Positions 40,860 through 48,741 of a DNA stretch of 64,000 nucleotides are shown here, piece by piece (within the stretch, counting starts at the first letter, position 1; each line of letters starts with the position of its first letter). The stretch is from assembly GCA_963751665.1 (NCBI GenBank), contig CAVVVF010000009.1:1-64000 (forward strand). Direction: 5' to 3'. Made by a program: the position numbers and the translations under genes. This stretch comes from AC-69 sp963751665 (lineage in GTDB: Bacteria > Actinomycetota > UBA4738 > HRBIN12). The notes under the pieces were generated by a model that was given only the letters and a program-made list of their open reading frames with translations, was not told the origin of the DNA and did no database searches.

Positions 40860-41960
40860 CTAGCTCCGATGGCGGCCCGCCGCCCACCGGGCCACGCCGC
40901 CGCCGGTGATCGCTCCGACCAGGCGGCCGTCGTCGAGCACCAGGGCCGACCTCCCTGCACCGAGACGGACGACGGCCTCCTCCAGGGGCTCGGAAACGTC
41001 CACCGTGAGCACTTGGGAGAGTGGGATCACGGCGTCGCGGACGGGACGAAGCGGATCGAGCATCCCCACGTCCCGGGCCGAGCCGAAGGTCAGCATCCCG
41101 ATGACCTTCCCGTCCTCGACCACGGGGAAGGCCTCGCCCTCGTGGCCTCGCAGGTATCGGTCCAGCGCCTCCGACAGGGACAGGTCGGCGGGGATGGGAG
41201 GAGGCGGCGGCTCCATCACCTCGGCCACCGTGGTCTGGGCCAGTCGCCGGCGCAGCCCGATCTGGGCCTCCGCCGCCCGCGCCGACTGGAAGATGAACAT
41301 CCCGATGATCGCCAACCACAGGCCGAGGAACAGGTCGCCCCGGATCGCCCCGAGCAACCCGCCGGCAAGCAGCAGGCTGCCGAGGCCCATCCCGGACCAC
41401 GCGGCGATCCGGGTGCCGAGCTCGTGGTTCCGGGTGATCCGCCACACGGCCGCCTCGAGCATGCGGCCGCCGTCCAGGGGGAGGCCCGGAAGGAAGTTGA
41501 ACCCCGCCATCAGCAGGTTGACCCATCCCACGTACCCGAACGAGGCCGAGAGCGGGCCGCTCGCGTCGGTGCCCGCCGACAGCGCCCAGAACAGGGCCCC
41601 GAGCACCAGGCTGGTGAGCGGCCCCACGGACGAGATGACGAACGCGGGGCCCGGTCCCTTCTCGTCGGATCTCGCGCTGGTGAACCCGCCGAAGACCACC
41701 AGCGTGATGCCGAACACCTTGATCCCATGGAGCCTGGCGGCAACGGCGTGGGCCAACTCGTGGAGGAAGACCGAGCCGAAGAACAGGGCCGCGGCGAAGA
41801 CGGCCAGCGCGAGTGCGGTGCCGCCCCGGATGTTCCCGTACTCGACGTTGAATCGGGCCCACAGGCTGTAGGTCACGAGCACCGCGATCCAGATCCACGA
41901 CGAGTCGATGTTCACGGGGATGCCCCAGATGGTCCCGATCCGCCACGACCGTCCGAACAC
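40860..41960 (-). CDS. Site-2 protease with CBS domains (Rip3-like)
   Basis: This intramembrane zinc metalloprotease has six or so membrane helices. The HExxH motif is in VFLHELAHAVAARLHGIKVF, and the third ligand in FLPGLPLDGGRMLEAAVWR. Two CBS domains follow after residue 230 (VAEVMEPPPPPIPADLSLSE and AFPVVEDGKVIGMLTFGSAR). This is the layout of Rip3 of Mycobacterium and related SpoIVFB-like proteases, in which CBS domains sense adenine nucleotides. GTG 41960 is preferred since GGAG lies six bases upstream; a GTG at 42005 would add 15 residues. Substrate (often an anti-sigma factor) unknown. Confidence 0.9.
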   Translation of the reverse strand: MFGRSWRIGTIWGIPVNIDSSWIWIAVLVTYSLWARFNVEYGNIRGGTALALAVFAAALFFGSVFLHELAHAVAARLHGIKVFGITLVVFGGFTSARSDEKGPGPAFVISSVGPLTSLVLGALFWALSAGTDASGPLSASFGYVGWVNLLMAGFNFLPGLPLDGGRMLEAAVWRITRNHELGTRIAAWSGMGLGSLLLAGGLLGAIRGDLFLGLWLAIIGMFIFQSARAAEAQIGLRRRLAQTTVAEVMEPPPPPIPADLSLSEALDRYLRGHEGEAFPVVEDGKVIGMLTFGSARDVGMLDPLRPVRDAVIPLSQVLTVDVSEPLEEAVVRLGAGRSALVLDDGRLVGAITGGGVARWAAGRHRS

Positions 41961-42025
41961 CTCAGCTCCGCCCTTCCCCTTCGCTCTCCCGAGCCTACCC
42001 GGCACCCGCTGTTACGCTTGAACGC

Positions 42026-42083
42026 GTCTGGCCCGGGCTACCCCTCCCTTCCACGCGGGCGTGCCCGCGGGTCCGGGCCAGAC
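42026..42083 (-). terminator. Large hairpin terminator of the DUF72 gene
   Basis: An 11-base stem, GTCTGGCCCGG with CCGGGCCAGAC, encloses an inner CGCGGG/CCCGCG stem. It begins two bases after the DUF72 stop in the direction of transcription and separates that gene from the site-2 protease. Confidence 0.75.
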
Positions 42084-42084
42084 C

Positions 42085-42989
42085 CTATTCCTCTTCCAGG
42101 AGGCTCCGGAGCTGCCGCGCGTTGTTCACGGCGTAGTCGCGATAGCAGTTGTTCATCAGTACGTGGGTCTCGCGGGCTCTGCTCGGAGAGGTCCTTGATC
42201 TTCGGGACCCATTCGCGGAGCTCCGACTCCTTGTACTCGTAGCGGAACCGCTCGGCGGCCGTCTCCGACTTCGTCGTCCAGGCCTTGGGGTCCCGTCCGT
42301 GGAACCGGACCATCGCCAGATCCTTGGACGTTGCGGCGGCGATGGGAGGCAGGCTCGAGTCGAACCCCTGGGGCATGTCCACGCAGACGAACGGCAGGCC
42401 GTTCTCCTCCAGGAACCCGAGCGTCTCCTCCCGGTTGCGCTCCTCGAGCCAGCTCTTGTGGCGGAACTCCACGGCGATGCGGAAGTCCTTCAGCCGGTCA
42501 CGGCACTCCAGGACGTACTCCTTGTTCTTCCTGCCGATCACGAACCACTGGGGGAACTGGAACAGCACAGCGCCGAGCTTTCCCGCGGAGTGCAGGGGCA
42601 TCAAAGCGTCGTGGAACCGCTGCCACACCTGCTCCACGGCGTCGTCGGGGAGCTGTTCCCGATACAGGTTGCGCTTGCTCGTCGAGCTCCTTCGGCAGGT
42701 TCTCGCGAAGGTCCGCGTACAGGGATTCGCGCTTCGTCGGGTGATTCGTGAGGAGGGAGTAGGCCTTGATGTTGAACGTGAAGTCCTTCGGCGTGCGTTC
42801 GATCCACAGGATGGCGTTCCGCTCGGAGGGTGGGAAGTAGTAGGTCGAGTCCACCTCCACGATCGGGAACTGGTTTGCGTAGAAATGGAGTCGGGCCTCC
42901 GCAGTCTTCGCGCTGGGAGGGTAGAAGTTCCCTTCCTTGATCAGCGTACGCTCGGTCCAGCTGGAGATCCCAACCAGGACGTTGCCCAT
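42085..42989 (-). CDS. DUF72 domain protein
   Basis: The protein of about 300 residues belongs to the DUF72/YecE family, a TIM-barrel fold related to endonuclease-IV-like and xylose-isomerase-like enzymes. Conserved parts are LVGISSWTERTLIKEG, FPIVEVDSTYYFPPS, LGAVLFQFPQWFV, RIAVEFRHKSWLEE and VRFHGRDPKAW. The frame changes near 42680 and 42175, restoring a C-terminus VLMNNCYRDYAVNNARQLRS. Its function is not known in any species, although Cys/His residues near the end suggest a catalytic site. It starts at ATG 42989. Confidence 0.85.
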
Positions 42990-43021
42990 CGGGGGAGCTT
43001 AACGCGCCGCCATCAAAGCGA

Positions 43022-43052
43022 AACGCCCGCCGGGGAGGGTTCGGCGGGCGTT
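43022..43052 (-). terminator. Intrinsic terminator after the acidic secreted protein
   Basis: On the minus strand AACGCCCGCCG pairs with CGGCGGGCGTT around a nine-base loop, followed by TTCGCTTT. It begins 23 bases after the stop of the gene ending at 43076 and ends the two-component system operon. Confidence 0.8.
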
Positions 43053-43075
43053 GTCGCCGTTACGCGCAGGCTAGC

Positions 43076-43510
43076 TCAGTCGTCCCCGCCGGAATCGTCC
43101 TGTGAGTCGTTGTTCGAGTCCTGCGAGGAGTTGTCGTTGCTGTCGCCCTGGTCGTCCTGGTTCTCGCCCTGGTCGTCAGCGTTCTCGCCCTGATCGTCGT
43201 TGTTGTCTCCCTGGTCGTCGGCGTTCTCGCCCTGGTCGTCGGCGTCCTGATCCTCGCCCTGCTCGTCGGCCTCGGATGTCCCGGTGGCCGCGGGCTCGGG
43301 GGTCTCCGTGTCCTGGGCCTCTGGCGACTCGGTCTCCTGAGGGTCCGGAGTCTCGGTGGCATCGTTCTGTACCTCGGGCGTGCTGACCACGGGCAGACGG
43401 GGCGCCGTAGAGCTTGCCCCACTCCTTGCCAGGGCAGCCACGGAGATCCCACCGACCAGCACGAACGCCCCGACCGTGGCGGCGATCCTGAGCAGCATCT
43501 TCGTCTTCAC
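43076..43510 (-). CDS. Secreted acidic repeat protein
   Basis: The 144-residue product begins at GTG 43510 (GGAGG six bases upstream) with a membrane/signal segment, LLRIAATVGAFVLVGGISVA. The rest is low complexity: a Thr/Pro/Glu stretch (ATETPDPQETESPEAQDTE), then tandem DDQGEN-like heptads and an Asn/Ser/Asp tail. With almost only acidic and polar residues it should be extended, exported and perhaps anchored, and could bind cations. It is last in a run after a response regulator, a histidine kinase and another secreted low-complexity protein, so it is likely an output of that system. No known homologue was recognised. Confidence 0.8.
   Translation of the reverse strand: MKTKMLLRIAATVGAFVLVGGISVAALARSGASSTAPRLPVVSTPEVQNDATETPDPQETESPEAQDTETPEPAATGTSEADEQGEDQDADDQGENADDQGDNNDDQGENADDQGENQDDQGDSNDNSSQDSNNDSQDDSGGDD
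43146..43250. repeat. 21-base tandem repeats in the acidic gene
   Basis: At least four units of 21 bases starting CCCTGGTCGTC occur in order from 43146, with a weaker fifth. Each codes (minus strand) for a seven-residue acidic unit of the form (E/D)NxDDQG. Differences between units are mostly in the variable x position, so the protein phase is preserved. This is a coding minisatellite that could change copy number. Confidence 0.8.
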
Positions 43511-43602
43511 ATGAGCCTCCTCTCGGCTTGGTACAGCGTAGAGAGTCGAGGGTTACGGACCCTCCAAACGATGGTTAAGGGGAGGGAAAGGATGCAGACG
43601 AC

Positions 43603-43983
43603 TCAGTCGTCGCCCCCGTCGTGGTCGCCTCCGGAGTCCCCGGAGCCCCCGTCGGAGCCGCCGGAGTCGCCGGAGTCGCCGGAGCCAGAACCGCTCGACT
43701 CGGAGCCCGGGCCGGAGTTCGAGCCCGACGTGGAGTCGCCGCCATTGCTGCCGCTCGACTCACCAGTCTGACCGCTGCCCCCCTTGCCCGGACCCCGGCT
43801 TGGGCCCTCGTGCGGTTCGGAGGCTTGCTGAACGGGCTGCTCTACGCGGTTGCTCGTGAGGCTGAACGGCCTGACCGGGGTGGCGATGCCGTTGCCGGCC
43901 ACCGCGACGGCGGCACCGGTGAGGCCTCCGGTGAGAAGGATCCCGGCGAGTCCCCAGACGGAGATCCGGACCTTTCGATTCAT
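43603..43983 (-). CDS. Secreted Ser/Gly/Asp-rich protein
   Basis: The 126-residue protein starts at ATG 43983 with an N-terminal membrane segment (ISVWGLAGILLTGGLTGAAV). A short ordered part (PVRPFSLTSNRVEQPVQQA) is followed by a Ser/Gly/Asp tail (GSGSGDSGDSGGSDGGSGDS) ending in GGDHDGGDD. It is exported by prediction and unfolded. It sits 38 bases after the histidine kinase and before the acidic repeat protein, and both have similar composition, so they probably share expression and role. No homologue recognised. Confidence 0.78.
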   Translation of the reverse strand: MNRKVRISVWGLAGILLTGGLTGAAVAVAGNGIATPVRPFSLTSNRVEQPVQQASEPHEGPSRGPGKGGSGQTGESSGSNGGDSTSGSNSGPGSESSGSGSGDSGDSGGSDGGSGDSGGDHDGGDD

Positions 43984-44021
43984 CGTGCGCCAAGCGTAGT
44001 GCCGAAAGTCCTAAGAGCAGG

Positions 44022-45398
44022 TTAAGTCGCCGGGCTGAGACGAACCTCCACCCTCGTTCCACCGCCGTCGGCCGATTCCACCACGACCGAGCCGCCCCAC
44101 TTCTCGGCAAGCTCGCGGACGATGGCCAGGCCGAGGCCGGTCCCACCCTTCGGCGCGCCCCTCCCCCGGAAGAAGCGATCCGTGACCCGGTGACGCTCGT
44201 CGGCGGCGATGCCGGGCCCGACGTCCTCGACCGCGAGGAAGGCTCGGCCATCGACCCGACCGGTCTCGATCACGACCGGGCCCGGCGCGTACGCGACTGC
44301 GTTGTCGATCAGGTTGTCCAGGATCTGGTCGAGCTCGGCCGGCTCGCCCAAGGCCCGGCCGCCTTCGCCTCTCGCCGTGAGGGTCGCACCCTGTCGGGAG
44401 GCGCGTTCCCCCCACCGCTCGATGGCCCGTTGTACCGCCTCGTCGAGGTCGATCTCCGAGGGACCGCCCTCCTCGATCCGCCGGGCCATCACCAGCAGCC
44501 GGTTCACGATCCCGGACAGCCGGTCCACCTCGGTGTCCGCTGCCTGGAGCTGGCGCCGGACCTCCTCCGATGGCGCGTCGGCCATGGCAGCCTCCAGGCG
44601 AAGCTTCATTCCGGTGAGCGGTGTGCGGAGCTGATGGGAGGCGTTCGCCACGAACTCCCGCTGGGCTTTCACGGTTGCCTCCAGCCGGTCGGCCATGTCG
44701 TCGAAGGACCGGGCCAGCTGGACGATCTCGCTCGCGCCCTGGGTGGTCTCCGCCCGAGCGGAGAGGTCGCCGCCACCGAGGCGCTTGGCCACCGCGGCGA
44801 GCTTGGTGAGCGGTCGGGAGAACGATCCGGCCAGGGCGAAGGCCACGATGAGGCCGGCGAACAGCGCGCCGAGGCCGATGACGGCCAGGCCGGCGATCAC
44901 CCGGCGGACCCGGTCCTGGACCTGCCCCATGAGCTCGGAGATGCGGACCGCGCCGTAGAACGTCGACTCCTCGATGATGGGCGCGGCGGCGACCAGGATG
45001 TCCTGCCCGAGCGTGTCGCTGTGACGGATCTCCGAGGTGGGCTCGGGGGTCTGGAGCACGCGCATCAGCTCCGGCCGGGCGGACGTGGCGTACTTCTCCC
45101 CGAGGTTCTCGCTCCCGGTGGAGTCCGCGATGAGCACACCGTCGCGGTCGATCACGATGACCCTTCCGTTCTCCTGATCGGGGAAATGCCGGGTGACATA
45201 GCCCTGAAGGGTTTTCGGATGGGCCGTCCGCGCCCCGCCGATGTTGGCGGCGACGAGGAGCGCGTCCGACTCGGCGCTCGACTTCACCTCTGACAGCACC
45301 CGGCGCTGCAGGTTGATGGCCAGCGGGACCTCGAGCGCGACGATGACGGTGACCAGGATGTAGGCGAAGGCGATGACCAGGCGGGTGCGGAGCTTCGT
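44022..45398 (-). CDS. Membrane sensor histidine kinase
   Basis: This is an EnvZ/PhoR-type kinase. A first helix (LVIAFAYILVTVIVALEVPL) and a second (VIAGLAVIGLGALFAGLIVA) flank an extracytoplasmic sensor of about 120 residues with a dCache/PAS-like look (GRVIVIDRDGVLIADSTGSE). HAMP, HisKA (FVANASHQLRTPLTGMKLRL, His phospho-acceptor) and HATPase_c (LDNLIDNAVAYA, DVGPGIAADE, GGTGLGLAIV) follow. The frame of the first helix opens only after the regulator stop and has no ATG/GTG/TTG before it; an ACG at 45398, four bases after a GGAGGGG site, is the likely start. It is paired with the upstream response regulator. Confidence 0.93.
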   Translation of the reverse strand, partial: TKLRTRLVIAFAYILVTVIVALEVPLAINLQRRVLSEVKSSAESDALLVAANIGGARTAHPKTLQGYVTRHFPDQENGRVIVIDRDGVLIADSTGSENLGEKYATSARPELMRVLQTPEPTSEIRHSDTLGQDILVAAAPIIEESTFYGAVRISELMGQVQDRVRRVIAGLAVIGLGALFAGLIVAFALAGSFSRPLTKLAAVAKRLGGGDLSARAETTQGASEIVQLARSFDDMADRLEATVKAQREFVANASHQLRTPLTGMKLRLEAAMADAPSEEVRRQLQAADTEVDRLSGIVNRLLVMARRIEEGGPSEIDLDEAVQRAIERWGERASRQGATLTARGEGGRALGEPAELDQILDNLIDNAVAYAPGPVVIETGRVDGRAFLAVEDVGPGIAADERHRVTDRFFRGRGAPKGGTGLGLAIVRELAEKWGGSVVVESADGGGTRVEVRLSPAT

Positions 45399-45406
45399 GG
45401 CCCCTC

Positions 45407-46120
45407 CTATCCCGTGCTCGTGTCCTCGCTCGACATGTCCCTGTTCGAGGCGAAGCGGAATCCCACGCCCCGGACGGTGGTGATGTACCGAGGTCGGGCC
45501 GGATCGTCCTCGAGCTTCTTGCGAAGCCAGGAGATGTGGACGTCGAGGGTCTTGGTCGGCCCGAACCAGTGTGGATCCCAGACCTCGTCCATGATGTGCT
45601 CTCGCCGGATGACCTCGCCCGCATTCGCCATGAGAAGGTGGAGGAGGTCGAACTCACGGGCCGCCATGTCGACGGCTTGGCCCTCTTTGGTCACGAAGCG
45701 GGAGGCCGGATCCAGGCGGATCGTGCCCACCTCGATGGCGGCGCGCCGTTCCTGTGGCTTGCCCCGCCGCATGATGGCTCGGATCCGCGCGGTGAGCTCA
45801 CGGACCGAGAATGGTTTGACGACGTAGTCGTCGGCCCCGAGCTCGAGCCCGAGCACCCGGTCGATCTCCTCGCCTCGCGCGGTGAGCATGATGATGGGCA
45901 CGTCTGACTGCTTGCGGATTTCGCGTGCCAGGTCCCGCCCGTCGCCATCGGGCAACATCACGTCGAGGAGGATCAGGTCCGGGAGCTGTCGGTCGCACGC
46001 TTCGCGCGCGACCGCCAGCGTCGATGCCACCTCAGGGGCGAATCCCTCCCGTTCGAGGCTCTCCGCCAACGGCTCGGCGATGGCCTGTTCGTCCTCCACG
46101 ACCAAGATGCGCGGCTTCAC
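45407..46120 (-). CDS. OmpR-family response regulator
   Basis: The protein has a receiver domain (ILVVEDEQAIAEPLAESLER, phospho-Asp in DLILLDVMLPDGDGRDLARE, switch TARGEE, Lys in YVVKPFSVRELTARIRA) and an OmpR-type winged helix (EFDLLHLLMANAGEVIRREH, KTLDVHISWLRKKLEDDPAR, ITTVRGVGFRF). GTG 46120 starts just before the receiver; longer starts upstream add an atypical tail. It is the first gene of an operon with its kinase (nine bases later) and two secreted low-complexity proteins, which are probably regulated by it. Confidence 0.93.
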   Translation of the reverse strand: MKPRILVVEDEQAIAEPLAESLEREGFAPEVASTLAVAREACDRQLPDLILLDVMLPDGDGRDLAREIRKQSDVPIIMLTARGEEIDRVLGLELGADDYVVKPFSVRELTARIRAIMRRGKPQERRAAIEVGTIRLDPASRFVTKEGQAVDMAAREFDLLHLLMANAGEVIRREHIMDEVWDPHWFGPTKTLDVHISWLRKKLEDDPARPRYITTVRGVGFRFASNRDMSSEDTSTG

Positions 46121-46469
46121 GAGCCTGATGGTACCGCCGGGCTTGGCGGCAACCTGGTCATTTGGCTCGGATGGGCTTAGGGCGGCACAGCCGGAAATTG
46201 TCGCTCTTGAACTCAAGTCACCCTTGACCTGGCGGCGGTGGTCGTTACTAAACTTCCTGTGAGACGCCGGGAGGGGGTCCCGTGTCCGCAGCTACAGCAG
46301 GCGCGCCATCGCCACCATGTGCCGCGACGGCGTATATGGCCCGACCCCGGAGCCGTCTCCGGGTGAAGTTCTCGAATGGGGGGTCTTTCTGCACGGTGGC
46401 CGGGTTCTTGATTCCGCTTTATTCCGACGGCTTCACTCGGCTGGATCCCGAGGTATTGAGCCTAGTGCC
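46121..46469. promoter_or_regulatory. Upstream region of the two-component operon
   Basis: This gap separates the response regulator (minus) from the kinase pseudogene (plus). Composition becomes AT-richer from about 46195. It holds a perfect seven-base hairpin, CCCGGAG/CTCCGGG around CCGT, at 46346-46363. A short open frame from 46282 has no recognisable product and I do not call it. The operon promoter should be between about 46121 and 46260, but I cannot fix the boxes. Confidence 0.4.
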
Positions 46470-47740
46470 ATGGTGATTGCCGTCGTATTTATATCAGATC
46501 TCCTGCCCGTGCCTGTTGGGCGAGAGTACCATGGCTCTTTCACTGCCGATCCTATTGGCGGCCGGGATGGTGTTCCCGCCCGTCGCGGCATGGACTCTTG
46601 CCTTGTCGGAACAAGCGACCTTCGCGAGCTCGAAGGCAGATTAGCGTTCGGGCTCGCAGCTCTACAACCGAAGTCAGATTGCGGTCAGCGTCATGTAGCA
46701 TCGTGGGTATTTCATCACTTGGGCGGTGACCTGAAGGCTGGCCTAGCGTAATCGTCATTGGCATGCTGGTTCGATTGCGGATTCGATATTACCGTGAATG
46801 CATCTCTCGTCACTTGGCTCGGCGGGTAGCGAATGGGAGCGCAGTGAGCGAGGTGATCAGAGGCTTCTCGGCGACAGCCAGTTCCCTTCATGATGACGTA
46901 CGTTGCTTCGGTCTGGCCGCGGTTCTTCTTGCTGTCGTTTACCGAGTAGCTGGAGCTGGGGGCTGTTGGCATTCCTTATTCCTGTTCTTCTTAGCTCGGC
47001 AGGTTTTCGTCGAGAACTGCACAATTACTGACATGTCGTGAGACCATCTTTGAGAAGAATCGCGCGCTCTCGAACGTATCGGAAAAGATGGCAGATGAGA
47101 GGCGTGAGGAGCGGTCGCCGTCGCAGCTGGGCTTCACGATGAGTTGCTTCCTCCATTTTACAAAGTCCATTGATGGGCCAGGTCCTTCGGCAGGACCTGG
47201 CGATGGGCAGACTCCTGAACTTGGAGGACGATCTTCCAGAACTACTGGGCGCGACCGAGGAAGCCAGCAAGCGACCCAAAGGCTGATCCGAGACCTCAGA
47301 CACTCGGGCCTCGGACGCCGGTGGGCTCGTTGGGACGCTGCGACTCTTGGTACGGAGGATGGAGTCAGCGTCTCGCTGCCAGATCCGGTTGAGAGCGGAA
47401 GATGTCGGAGGATCACCTGTCGTCCAGCTACTGGCTTACCAAATGGCGCGCGAGGCATTACGAAACGCGGTCAACACGCTGACGCAAGTCAGACGTCATA
47501 AGCCTGACCGCGGGAGGGGTCGGACATGAGGCTATAGTGGAGGATGACGGCGACGGTTTTGACCCGAAGGCGTCGATCGGGAGAAGCATTTCGGTTTGCA
47601 GTTGATGAAGGAGCGTATTGAGCTAGCCGGCGGCTTCATTCATCTTCAATACAGCTATTGGTGAAGGGACAGGATCGTTATTCGGCTTCCCAGCCGAAAC
47701 CTCGTCAAAGCAGCTAGACCCCGAGATCCTCGGGGTCTAG
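46470..47740 (+). pseudogene. Decayed HisKA_3 sensor kinase (copy A)
   Basis: Across three frames this segment matches the kinase at 48.2-49.65 kb from end to end. Matching blocks, in order, are: LLPVPVGREYHGS with LFPVPAVERDTHIS; LYNRSQIAVSV with LFNRCQVALSV; FLARQVFVEN with LLARQMFFRS; MADERREER with MAEERQDER; GLHDELLPPFYKV with YLHDDLAQLLFKLS (containing the phospho-acceptor His); LIRDLRHSGLG with LIRDLHRSPLG; AYQMAREALRNAV with VYHIAREGVMNAL; EDDGDGFDPKA with KDDGSGFDSEA; LQLMKERIELAGG with LTMMRERATVGGG; TAIGEGTG with TAAGQGTT. Several frame changes and stops interrupt it. It is AT-rich relative to the window, as expected for an old pseudogene in a high-GC genome. Confidence 0.8.
47714..47740. 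terminator. Bidirectional terminator between kinase copies
   Basis: A perfect 12-base inverted repeat, CTAGACCCCGAG with CTCGGGGTCTAG around ATC, closes both the plus-strand pseudogene A and the minus-strand 38-codon gene. The last codons and stop of both lie within it: TAG at 47738-47740 on plus, and at 47737-47739 on minus. Confidence 0.75.
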
Positions 47741-47853
47741 CCAAGCCTACGGCCTAGCTGTGCGTTCCTCGCCACGCTCTCGTGGGCGCCACCGGCCAAG
47801 ACCAACGCCAAGAGCGAGCCGGCGGCAATCGCGAGCCGCCAAACTAGCTTCAT
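47737..47853 (-). CDS. 38-residue membrane peptide
   Basis: ATG 47853 is preceded by a strong GGGAGGT ribosome site with six-base spacing. The peptide has a positively charged start (MKLVWR), a hydrophobic stretch (LAIAAGSLLALVLAGG) and a polar tail (AHESVARNAQLGRRLG), so it is a single-span or secreted signal-like peptide. A perfect terminator follows at once. It sits between two copies of a sensor kinase and is the only clearly intact small gene in the decayed region. Function unknown; it could be a kinase-associated signal peptide. Confidence 0.6.
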   Translation of the reverse strand: MKLVWRLAIAAGSLLALVLAGGAHESVARNAQLGRRLG

Positions 47854-48238
47854 GGCGCACCTCCCTCCCCTCGTGAGCCGGGCAAGTCTCCAAGTCACCC
47901 CCAAGGGACTCACCCTCTCCCTGGCAGTCGTCCCCTCCTGGGGGATACTAGGGGCCACTATCGGGTGACCCCCGAACGGCCCACAAGCCCCTTCTAATCC
48001 CTACAACAAACTCTGTAGAGCTAGGCAGTGAATTGCGGGGGCGCCTCGGGTGGTTCCAATCCTTTCCAGTCCATTCATCATGGGCGAGGTTACGGGCGGG
48101 AAACGAGGAGGGAAGGAAGACGGGAAACTCGCGGGAGGCACGCCTCAGGCGCGGTCTCGAGTAGGCCTTATGGACCTTTGAGGCTTGGTCATAGTGCCCA
48201 CGCTGCTGGCATCTGCAATTCTTCTTCCTCGAGGGAGC
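47854..48238. promoter_or_regulatory. Control region between small peptide and kinase B
   Basis: No gene is supported on the plus strand. On the minus strand this is the leader of the 38-codon gene. It contains a possible -10 box (TAGTAT, near 47946-47951) in the palindrome-like stretch GGGGGATACTAGGGGCC, plus two related boxes, TCACCCCCAAG and TGACCCCCGAA, that could be binding sites. CTACAACAAACTCTGTAG at 48001-48018 is a short inverted repeat. These are visual observations only. Confidence 0.35.
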
Positions 48239-48741
48239 AGAGAATTTTTCCGCGAGTGGGAATCCTTGTTCTCGGCGGCTGGATCGCGATTATCGGGCTC
48301 GTTGAACTATTCCCTGTTCCAGCTGTGGAGAGGGACACACATTAGCTCTGGGGTTCCCCTGCTAATGGCAGTTGGCTTTCTCTATAGTCCTGCAGCAGCC
48401 GCCGTTGTCGCCTCTTCTCGCCGCGTCTGACCCAAGGGAATTTAAAGGGGAAGTGAGCCCACTCCGGGCGTTGTTCAACCGTTGCCAAGTCGCATTGTCT
48501 GTATGTGCTGCCAGTGCAGTGTTTCATTGTCTTGCGTCAATCGAGACGTCGCGAACAGTGGCTTGGTTGGTGAGCGGTCGATGCTCGCAGCGGTGGTGGA
48601 CTACTCGTAAATAGCGGTCTTGTCACCGCTCTGCGGCGAGCATTCAATACAGGATGGCCCCAAAGAGCGTGATCACCACAGATCCGGATAGGGAGACCCA
48701 GGGAGTTCTTAATCAGTTACTTAGGTCTGGCGGTCTTCGGA
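48239..48741 (+). pseudogene. Broken membrane domain of sensor kinase B
   Basis: Read in shifting frames, this encodes the multi-helix membrane sensor that belongs in front of the intact kinase: ILVLGGWIAIIGLVELFPVP, ISSGVPLLMAVGFLYSPAAA, SDPREFKGEVSPLRALFNRC, QVALSVCAASAVFHCLAS, LAAVVDY, VNSGLVT, then RIGRPREFLISYLGLAVFGL leading straight into the kinase frame. Restoring one G after TCG near 48608 would turn the TAA into VN, showing one disabling deletion precisely. At least five frame changes occur in 500 bases against none in the next 900. Either this half has decayed, or base calling failed here alone. Confidence 0.65.

Noticed and set aside
43140..43275. Regular repeats suggesting a CRISPR array
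   Set aside because: The period is 21 bases without unique spacers, the units lie in one reading frame, and they encode an acidic heptad repeat.
46282..46476. A 64-codon gene upstream of the kinase fossil
   Set aside because: No ribosome site, no recognisable product, and composition like the surrounding decayed DNA; better explained as non-coding.
47854..48018. DosR-type binding sites
   Set aside because: Only partial half-site resemblance (AAGGGACTCACCC); no complete palindrome and no LuxR-type regulator nearby.
46121..48741. A mobile element or insertion sequence explaining the AT-rich segment
   Set aside because: No transposase or integrase remnants, terminal repeats or target duplications; the content is explained by two kinase copies.
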